Positions 11,601 to 16,939 of a stretch of DNA of 16,939 bases are shown one piece after another (the first letter of the stretch is position 1; the number at the start of each line of letters is the position of its first letter). Made by a program: the position numbers and the translations under genes. This stretch comes from Podila epigama (taxonomy: Eukaryota; Mortierellomycota; Mortierellomycetes; Mortierellales; Mortierellaceae): NCBI GenBank assembly GCA_015679605.1, contig JAAAVE010000559.1:1-16939 (forward strand). The letters run 5' to 3'. A model generated the notes under the pieces. The model did no database searches, was not told where the DNA came from, and worked only from the letters and a program-made list of their open reading frames with translations.

Positions 11601-12377
11601 CTGAAGCTTTTGGCGCACGCGAGCGTCCAGTTGTGGACCTCCATCACGGTCGACGGAGAGTCGTCGTGGTGTGGGTACTCCAATCTGGTCTAGTAACTCC
11701 ATCACTACACGTCTGTCCCAGAGCAAAGTCTGCAAGTCAACTTCATTCACACAGAAGGGCGTCCTCAGTTTGACATATTCGATCGCCTTTCGAAGTGGAA
11801 ATCCTCTGGAAAAAAACGAAATGAAAAAGTCGCAGGCTGGCCAGGCCTTGACATCTAAGCGATAAGGGATCAAAAATAGTCGCTGTTTAAGGTACAAGCT
11901 CGGCTGATTGTATTCGAAACGTCAGGGGTTATGTGAGTACAGTGTGGAAAAAAAAAATAGGGTGAGAAGCCTTTGATACCTTCGTCAAGAATGCACTTGT
12001 CGCCAAAAATGATGGCCTCAAAAGGTCCGTTGGTCAAGAGCCGATCGAGGATGTTCCTCATTGGTTTGGATCGTGCTTTATCGTCCATGGCGCATACTCC
12101 GATGATATCTATGGAACCAAAGGTTGGATGTCTTTTGAGCGTCAGGTTACTGGAACGAACACGTATAAGGGTAACTGCTTTGACACTCTACATGAGGTTC
12201 ATCCCACTCTTTTCTGTTGTTACATTTCTTGCGTGGGTTTGGCGGGCTAGAAGGAGGGAGGGAGCCAGGTAGTTGTGGGCTCTGGACTATTGCTGGACTG
12301 GACTCGAGACGCGCTGCGATAGATGTCGCGAGGGGTTTTGGGAATGTGAATCCATTGTTGATGTGATTGTTGTCCAT
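8621..12377 (-). CDS. VIP1: Vip1/PPIP5K/Asp1 inositol hexakisphosphate kinase-phosphatase, eight exons
   Basis: Bifunctional enzyme that makes 1-diphospho-inositol polyphosphates (IP8 from 5-IP7, IP7 from IP6) with an ATP-grasp domain and removes the phosphate with a histidine-phosphatase-like domain; in fungi it acts in phosphate signalling, polarity and the cytoskeleton. Exons on the minus strand: exon 1 from 12377, exon 2 to 11980, then 11854-11409, 11294-11143, 11025-10362, 10214-9395, 9276-9190 and 9087-8621. Introns 2-7 are GT-AG, 102-147 nt, and restore family motifs such as [39 protein letters not shown] and [16 protein letters not shown]. The kinase has [19 protein letters not shown] and VIDVNG (Asp about 371); the phosphatase motif [10 protein letters not shown] is near 430. 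Intron 1 is unresolved: 12207-12150 (58 nt, 991 residues) or 12223-12175 (49 nt, 994 residues). The ATG at 12377 has an ideal context (ACCATGG). Length is near S. pombe Asp1. Confidence 0.95.
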
Positions 12378-12685
12378 GGTGATGTCAAAAACTGCAATGC
12401 AAGTGATGTCGCACTTGCAAGTAGTCAAGAGGTTGACAAGGTTCGATGAGGGAGGGAGTGGTGAAGAGTTGGAAAAGGAAGAAGAAAGAAAAGAAAGAAA
12501 AAAGCTGAAGGATATGATGTATTGCTTGTATTACATGGATGTGAATGCGTGAATATGATGTATGTGGTGTGACCAAAAGCCTTTTTTGTCTCTTCCCCAA
12601 CAATGCTTTTCACCCTTATCCTTTATTTTTATTAAAAGACTAAACAGAGATAGAAAAAACATTACTCATCGCTATGGTAAGCACC

Positions 12686-12705
12686 ATTGTAGGCGATTGT
12701 AGGCG
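12686..12705. repeat. two tandem copies of ATTGTAGGCG
   Basis: Two exact 10-bp copies abut each other about 310 bases upstream of the Vip1-type start codon. The arrangement is seen directly; a role is not known. Confidence 0.7.
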
Positions 12706-13051
12706 ATGATGACATACATGGTGCCAGTGTCAAAAGTGAGCCTACATTTCATTCTTTTTTTTCGCTTTCGCTTTTCAGTCCGTACCATGGATTTATATTT
12801 CTTGTCTGAAAGTAGTTGTCCTCCAGTCAAGATCATGTTATTTTCTTTTCTTGTGGATGTTTGGTGTTATGGACACTGATCTCAACATGAGGGACAACAC
12901 GATTAAAAAAAAATTAAAACCGAATCAAGGAGACATGAAAACGTGGAGAAACCGTGAAAATGGGGTTGGATCTGAACCCACGGGCCACAGTCAAAAAGCA
13001 GCTTGGATCGTCCCTTTTGGCTGCTCTTTTATATTTTATTTTTTTTCCCGC

Positions 13052-13067
13052 CATTTCGATCGAAATG
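13052..13067. repeat. perfect 16-bp palindrome CATTTCGATCGAAATG
   Basis: Every base pairs across the centre at 13059/13060, so the element reads the same on both strands. It lies in the divergent promoter region, about 670 bases from each start codon. A dimeric regulator site is possible but is inference. Confidence 0.75.
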
Positions 13068-13228
13068 TGCCATGTTGTCAGGTTGAAACCAATTGCCCGC
13101 CCCCATTTTGGCGCCATCGTGAGGTTATTGGACTGCGACCTTGTTTTGGTTTTGTATTAGCATCCAATGCTTGTAGAACGTGGACCTTGTCCCGCAAAGG
13201 CATTGGCTACATACTTTATTGTTATCAC

Positions 13229-13285
13229 GGTTGATGGTCGATGGTCGATGGTCAATGGTCGCTGGTCAATGGTTCAATGGTCAAT
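13229..13285. repeat. degenerate heptamer tandem array, consensus GGTCRAT
   Basis: Eight consecutive units begin at 13229, 13236, 13243, 13250, 13257, 13264, 13271 and 13279: GGTTGAT, GGTCGAT, GGTCGAT, GGTCAAT, GGTCGCT, GGTCAAT, GGTTCAAT (one extra base) and GGTCAAT. A degenerate unit GAACAAT follows. It stands about 450 bases upstream of the dioxygenase gene. Confidence 0.8.
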
Positions 13286-13734
13286 GAACAATAGAGACCA
13301 CAAACGAAACATGCTGCATGTGTCTGTTTGTCACACGCTAACCCATTGCGGCAACTTGGGTGACAATAATGTGTGTTGTTTCTCACGATTCGAATGCTAA
13401 GAAGAACCTTCCTAACCAGAGGCAAGAGGTACATGAAAATGTACATTGACAAGAAAAAAAAAAGCGTGCCAGTCATCGCGTCTACATGTGAGGACACACA
13501 GCGATTCGTTCCGATGGCGTCTTTTTTTTATGCATTGTGGTCACTTTTTTTTTTTTCTTCTATTTGGTCAACGCCAAAAATGGAAGCGAATCAAAGCCCA
13601 AAAACTGTAACTTTCCCACCAGCCCAAAAAAGCTTCTTTCTTTCTTTCTTATCTTTTTATCCACACTCTTCTTTCATTTATTCATCCATCCCCACATCTC
13701 ATTCACCCCTTTTTAATTCATCAAGAGAATCCAA

Positions 13735-14223
13735 ATGCAACTCATGCCTGCTTCTGAAGGTTCCTCTCGCTCGCCTACCTTGCAATCGGACTATGACAAC
13801 GAGATCAAAGAGTTCCATTTTCACATCTACTGGTTCCAAAATAACGAAGCTTCACAAGCATCAGCCGTCAAGCTCCGTGACCGTATCCTCCAACTTGTCA
13901 AGGAGGGCTTCTTCCAGGTAGTGCCTCTCAAGAACGGCGTCAACACTGCACCACGTGGGCCACATCCCATTGGTAGCTACGAGGTCTGGTGCGCTCGTGA
14001 AGACTTTGCTCGATGCTACTCTTGGATGGTGCTCAACCGTGGACCTCACTCGGTCCTCATCCATCCCTTGACCCGTGAAGAGATTGCAGACCATTCGACT
14101 CGTGCTGCGTGGCTTGGTACACCAGTGCCCTTGGATTTGTCACGACTGGAGCCATTGGCCGACCATGTTCCTTCACAATACCCAGAGCTTGGACTCGGCT
14201 ACAACGCACCCAAGAAGGATTGA
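13735..14223 (+). CDS. DOPA 4,5-dioxygenase-family protein
   Basis: Intronless gene of 162 residues. The whole chain from about residue 25 fits the small DOPA 4,5-dioxygenase family: IKEFHFHIYWFQNN with the His-x-His pair on the first strand, the helix LRDRILQLV, the second metal-site region GPHPIGSYEVW, then FARCYSWMVLNRG and VLIHPLTREEIADHSTRAAWLG with a C-terminal VPLDLSRL. The named member, from Amanita muscaria, opens the ring of L-DOPA in betalain pigment synthesis. Most fungal relatives have no proven substrate, so a role in catechol cleavage is inference. The ATG at 13735 is the first in frame; a second at 13744 is possible. The gene lies head-to-head with the Vip1-type gene across 1.36 kb and is preceded by a CT-rich leader. 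No pigment-pathway neighbours are present. Confidence 0.94.
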   Translation: MQLMPASEGSSRSPTLQSDYDNEIKEFHFHIYWFQNNEASQASAVKLRDRILQLVKEGFFQVVPLKNGVNTAPRGPHPIGSYEVWCAREDFARCYSWMVLNRGPHSVLIHPLTREEIADHSTRAAWLGTPVPLDLSRLEPLADHVPSQYPELGLGYNAPKKD

Positions 14224-14278
14224 AACGTCTTGAGAGAAAGATGAGAATGAGAAATAAGGAAGGAGAAAATAACTGTTT

Positions 14279-14284
14279 ATTAAA
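14279..14284 (+). terminator. candidate poly(A) signal ATTAAA of the dioxygenase gene
   Basis: ATTAAA sits 55 nt after the stop codon at 14221-14223, in an A-rich stretch. It is a common variant of AATAAA; its use is inferred. Confidence 0.35.
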
Positions 14285-14512
14285 AACGCAAGTGTTGCCT
14301 TATATACAACTGTTTTGGTGGGGACCGTTTCACGTCCATTGATCTCTCTCTCTATCCCTTGTCCTCCATTCGGGCTGCACACGACCTGACTACCGTAGTA
14401 ACGGCAGGCATAGGGGGTGTGTGCAAAAAAAAAGGGAGGATTAACAACCAGAAAAAATATGGGGGGTGGGCAAATTCAAGTAAGCAAAAGTGGAAAGGAA
14501 AGGTGGTCTGTG

Positions 14513-14528
14513 ATTGGTTGAAACCAAT
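14513..14528. promoter_or_regulatory. inverted pair of CCAAT boxes
   Basis: ATTGGTT and AACCAAT face each other across two bases (GA), a perfect 7-bp inverted repeat made of two opposed CCAAT pentamers. CCAAT is the site of the HAP/NF-Y complex in fungi. The element is about 300 bases upstream of the RNA-binding gene. Binding is inferred. Confidence 0.55.
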
Positions 14529-14829
14529 TTTAAAGTGAAAAATGGCCTTTTGACGCCTGCTGCCTTTTGCCTGTCATTTGGGATTGGACCCTCTGACCCA
14601 TTGACCGCTGTTGCTTTCGTTCCTTTGTATTTTTATTGTTTTTTCTACCACTCTGCTCTTTTTTTTTTCTTTTTTTCTTTCTTTCTTTCTTCTTTTCTCC
14701 TTTTTTTTTGTGTCTTTTCCTTTGCTCATCCACCATCATTGCCATTTTAAAACTTCCAGTCAAGGATCGATTGCCTCAATTTGACGCACTCAATTAAAAC
14801 ACAGGATAATTCGGAAAATTGACACCATC

Positions 14830-16880
14830 ATGGACAGAATCGACAAAAGTCTGGACGAGATCATCAAGGGTCAGCGAGGCGACAAGAAAAAGGCAAAGCC
14901 TACGGCCCATAACCCAAAGAAGACTGCAGTAGGCATCCAGTCGAATAGTGCTTTGCGCGCGAAGAAGGAAGCCAGGGCTGCCAAATCAAACTCTCCTTAT
15001 GCTGTAAGCACTTTAACGCCACGCCACCCTTTCCGATATGGCCGATTATTTTTTTTTTGGTGTTTTTCTGTTGTCTGCGTTCATATCTCCACATTCAATC
15101 ATGCAAAGTTACGCAGGGAAAACTGCCTGGCTAATCCTGACTTTTCTGTCTGCGCTTGAATTTCGATATGCCTGGAAATAAACAGCGCCCTCACCAGCGC
15201 AAGGAGGAAGCACTCTTCACAGCCTCGTTCAAGGCTCAGGAAGCACCTGTCAAGGAAATCTTCACTGCAGGATATGTTCCAAAGCCCAAGGGTAGCATCA
15301 AGTTATATACCACCAACAACAAACCAGCAACGCGTCCATCGAACAATGAGCCAATGGGCCCTATTTCCACTAAATCGCTTCGTTTGGTGACAACCCAGAC
15401 TCCCAAGACTGAGCCGATAAAATCTTTGACTTCGGCTTCTGCCAGCCGCAACAGCGTGAACGGGATCAGGCTCAGGCTCGCTCTCAGGCTCAGAGTCAAC
15501 AGCAGCAACAGAGACAACAGCAACAGCAACAGACACAACAACGCCCTGAAGCACGTGGAACCCTCAATGATAACCGTAGAAATGACCGCCAAGACAATTA
15601 CAGGAGAGACTCTTATGACGACCGTTTCAACGGGCACTCGAACAACCGCGGCAACGAACGCCAAGAAAGTAACAGAAATAACTCTTATGATCGTCGAGAC
15701 AGTGCCTCCAACAGTCGGGTGAACGATCGCCATGGAAGCGACTATGTGAATAGGAACAACACATATGACAACCGATCCAATGGAGCTTCTACCAACCGCC
15801 TCAACAGCACCAGTGGTGGTCATAACAACACGTCCACTCATCGACAGGAGGCCGTTACCCGCGCACAGCCTCCATCGACGTCAAGTGTGCCTTCGACAGC
15901 GGATCAAGCCATGGACATTGACACTCCAATTTCGATCCGTGGTGTTGCACCTGGCGATAGCGTTGCATTCCGCGGAGAAAGTGGTCCTGTGACGATTGAG
16001 ATTGAGAACCTGGATCCTGGCACCACAGCAGATGATGTTAAGGTATGGGTGATGGACATTTTTTGTTTAGTTAATTATTTTTGGAGGACATTTTTTTTTT
16101 CTCCTTGCACAACTCCACAAATGGAGGACAGTGTGATATTGACATGTCTATTAACGAGTATGATCCATGATTACTATTTTCCAAACATTGCAGTACGTCT
16201 GCTCACGTTTTGGTGAAATTAGGAGCTGTATGTGTGCCAACGGATACGCGCAAGTGACTTATGCACGGAAAGCTGCTGGCTTGGCGGCTGTGGAGAATCT
16301 GCATGGCAAGAAGGCTGATAACGGTAAAGATATAATGGGCATTTTATTCTTTTGGACGATTGATGAAGGGATAAAGGTCATCTTAAGGCTGACAGTTGAT
16401 ATATATATTTTTATATATGTATTATATGTTAGGTCAAATTTTGAGAGTCGCCATGCGTCCCAACCCCATTATCCACACCACACCCACTGCCCCCACTGTA
16501 GTGCACACGCCAAGTGCGCTGTCAGGTCCTATGAAGATTCTTGAGAAGGCAGTGCACGGAACGTAAGTTTCTAGATCCGTTTTTTCTCTCATTGTTCACT
16601 TTGATACACTTTGATACACTTTGATGCACTTGCTCTTTGTGTTGAAAGATGAAAGCACTGGATAAATTGACAAGCTTTTTATTGCATGTTCCTTGCGTAC
16701 ATTATTAGAATAACCAATGCGGGTACTCTTTACGCAGACCAATTGCTGGCGGCTCAGACAATGATCAAAGTTCAGCAGCATAAGATGGCCTATATTCAAC
16801 AGGAAGAACAACGCATCAATATGATGAGGCAGCATGTCAATCCTACCCTCCAGGATCCAACCCGCCACTACATTGGATAG
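14830..16880 (+). CDS. Yra1/Aly-like RNA-binding protein with N-terminal UAP56-binding-type motif and RRM, six exons
   Basis: Probably a nuclear RNA-binding adaptor for mRNA export. The N-terminus MDRIDKSLDEIIKGQ resembles the motif by which Yra1 and Aly/REF bind the helicase UAP56/Sub2. My exons are 14830-15003, 15186-15386, 15446-16042, 16194-16323, 16433-16562 and 16709-16880, in phase, giving 467 residues. After the motif and a Lys-rich segment come a Gln-rich run (about 126-155), an Arg/Asn/Asp-rich region (about 160-240), an RRM (about 307-375) and a Gln/Met-rich tail ending in HYIG. The RRM has IEIENLDPG as RNP2 and NGYAQVTY as RNP1, lacking some of the usual aromatic residues, and a short loop between strands 2 and 3. 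Exon 2 to 3 is the weak point: the frame must change there, and the only donor I find that fits is GTGACA. The ATG at 14830 has A at -3 and G at +4. Overall a relative, not a clear orthologue, of Yra1. Confidence 0.8.
16597..16630. repeat. 10-bp tandem repeat in intron 5 of the RNA-binding gene
   Basis: Two exact copies of TTGATACACT (16601-16620) and a third with one change (TTGATGCACT, 16621-16630), preceded by a partial copy, lie inside the intron 16563-16708. The unit is not a splice signal that I recognise. Confidence 0.75.
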
Positions 16881-16895
16881 GAGGGTAAGGAGGGT

Positions 16896-16901
16896 ATTAA
16901 A
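16896..16901 (+). terminator. candidate poly(A) signal ATTAAA of the RNA-binding gene
   Basis: ATTAAA lies 15 nt past the stop codon at 16878-16880, close to the end of the window. Inferred from sequence and position only. Confidence 0.35.
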
Positions 16902-16939
16902 AAGCAGTCATATCATGTGATGTAAACACCAACTTTTTT

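Larger units (their letters stand above)
12378..13734. promoter_or_regulatory. divergent intergenic region between the Vip1-type and dioxygenase genes
   Basis: I see no gene in these 1357 bases. Purine-rich DNA at about 12441-12506 is pyrimidine-rich on the sense strand of the Vip1-type gene and probably belongs to its leader or core promoter. A matching CT-rich stretch (about 13625-13712) precedes the dioxygenase ATG. Between them lie a 10-bp duplication (12686-12705), a 16-bp palindrome (13052-13067) and a heptamer tandem repeat (13229-13285). Open frames here (e.g. plus 12851-13234) resemble no known protein and look random. Confidence 0.55.
14224..14829. promoter_or_regulatory. intergenic region: 3' end of dioxygenase gene, promoter of RNA-binding gene
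   Basis: Holds no gene that I can support. The variant signal ATTAAA at 14279-14284 may end the dioxygenase mRNA. Upstream of the RNA-binding gene lie an inverted pair of CCAAT boxes (14513-14528), one more inverted CCAAT (ATTGG, about 14583), and a long T/CT-rich tract (about 14638-14725) ending about 105 bases before the ATG. Such tracts are usual near fungal transcription starts. Confidence 0.5.

Noticed and set aside
12851-13234. 127-codon plus-strand frame in the intergenic region
   Set aside because: No recognisable domain, biased to Trp, Cys and Phe, no good start context; looks random.
13387-13397. GATTCGAATGC, similar to a tRNA T-loop
   Set aside because: No matching acceptor stem, D arm or anticodon arm can be placed around it.
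13373-13734. Upstream part of a 182-codon plus-strand frame before the dioxygenase
   Set aside because: It overlaps the dioxygenase in another frame and mainly translates the CT-rich leader (Ser/Phe runs).
15446-15722. Continuation of the exon 2 frame through the Gln-rich region
   Set aside because: In this frame the peptide loses any family feature and runs into a stop, whereas the other frame continues into the RRM.
15236-15841. 201-codon minus-strand frame rich in Val, Ile and Leu
   Set aside because: It is the complement of the Gln/Arg/Asn/Asp-rich region of the RNA-binding gene; repeated codons there leave the other frames open. The hydrophobic look is a translation artefact.

Overview
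This window looks like nuclear chromosomal DNA from a filamentous fungus. All five protein genes are eukaryotic housekeeping types, four are cut or bounded by GT-AG rules, introns are short (about 60 to 190 nt, AT-rich), and the Vip1-type kinase has the form RHADRTP that I associate with fungal members. Codon choice leans to C/G in third position, and serine, Asn, Gln and Ala runs are frequent. An early-diverging lineage of the Mucoromycota/Mortierella sort is my guess; it is inference, not proof. I see no mobile element, CRISPR array, rRNA or tRNA.

Layout, left to right. (1) 139-6654, minus strand: a four-exon gene for a full-length Sec7/BIG-type Arf guanine-nucleotide exchange factor (2031 residues by my splice model). 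(2) 6655-7360: divergent intergenic region with a long purine tract. (3) 7361-8533, plus strand: single-exon mitochondrial translation initiation factor IF-3. (4) 8621-12377, minus strand: eight-exon Vip1/PPIP5K/Asp1 inositol pyrophosphate kinase-phosphatase, convergent with IF-3 and separated from it by only 87 bp holding poly(A) signals for both. (5) 12378-13734: a 1.36-kb divergent intergenic region with a heptamer tandem repeat and a perfect 16-bp palindrome. (6) 13735-14223, plus strand: single-exon DOPA 4,5-dioxygenase-family protein. (7) 14224-14829: intergenic, with a paired inverted CCAAT element and a long CT tract. (8) 14830-16880, plus strand: a six-exon gene for an RNA-binding protein with an N-terminal motif like the UAP56-binding motif of Yra1/Aly and a degenerate RRM.

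The genes do not form a pathway: Golgi trafficking, mitochondrial translation, inositol pyrophosphate signalling, a small dioxygenase and nuclear RNA export are independent functions, as is normal for a fungal chromosome. I found no sign of a novel multigene system. The points most worth checking are a mixed brefeldin-A signature in the Sec7 domain, two doubtful small introns (first intron of the Vip1 gene, second intron of the RNA-binding gene), the tight convergent 3' ends, and several compact repeat or palindrome elements in promoters and introns.
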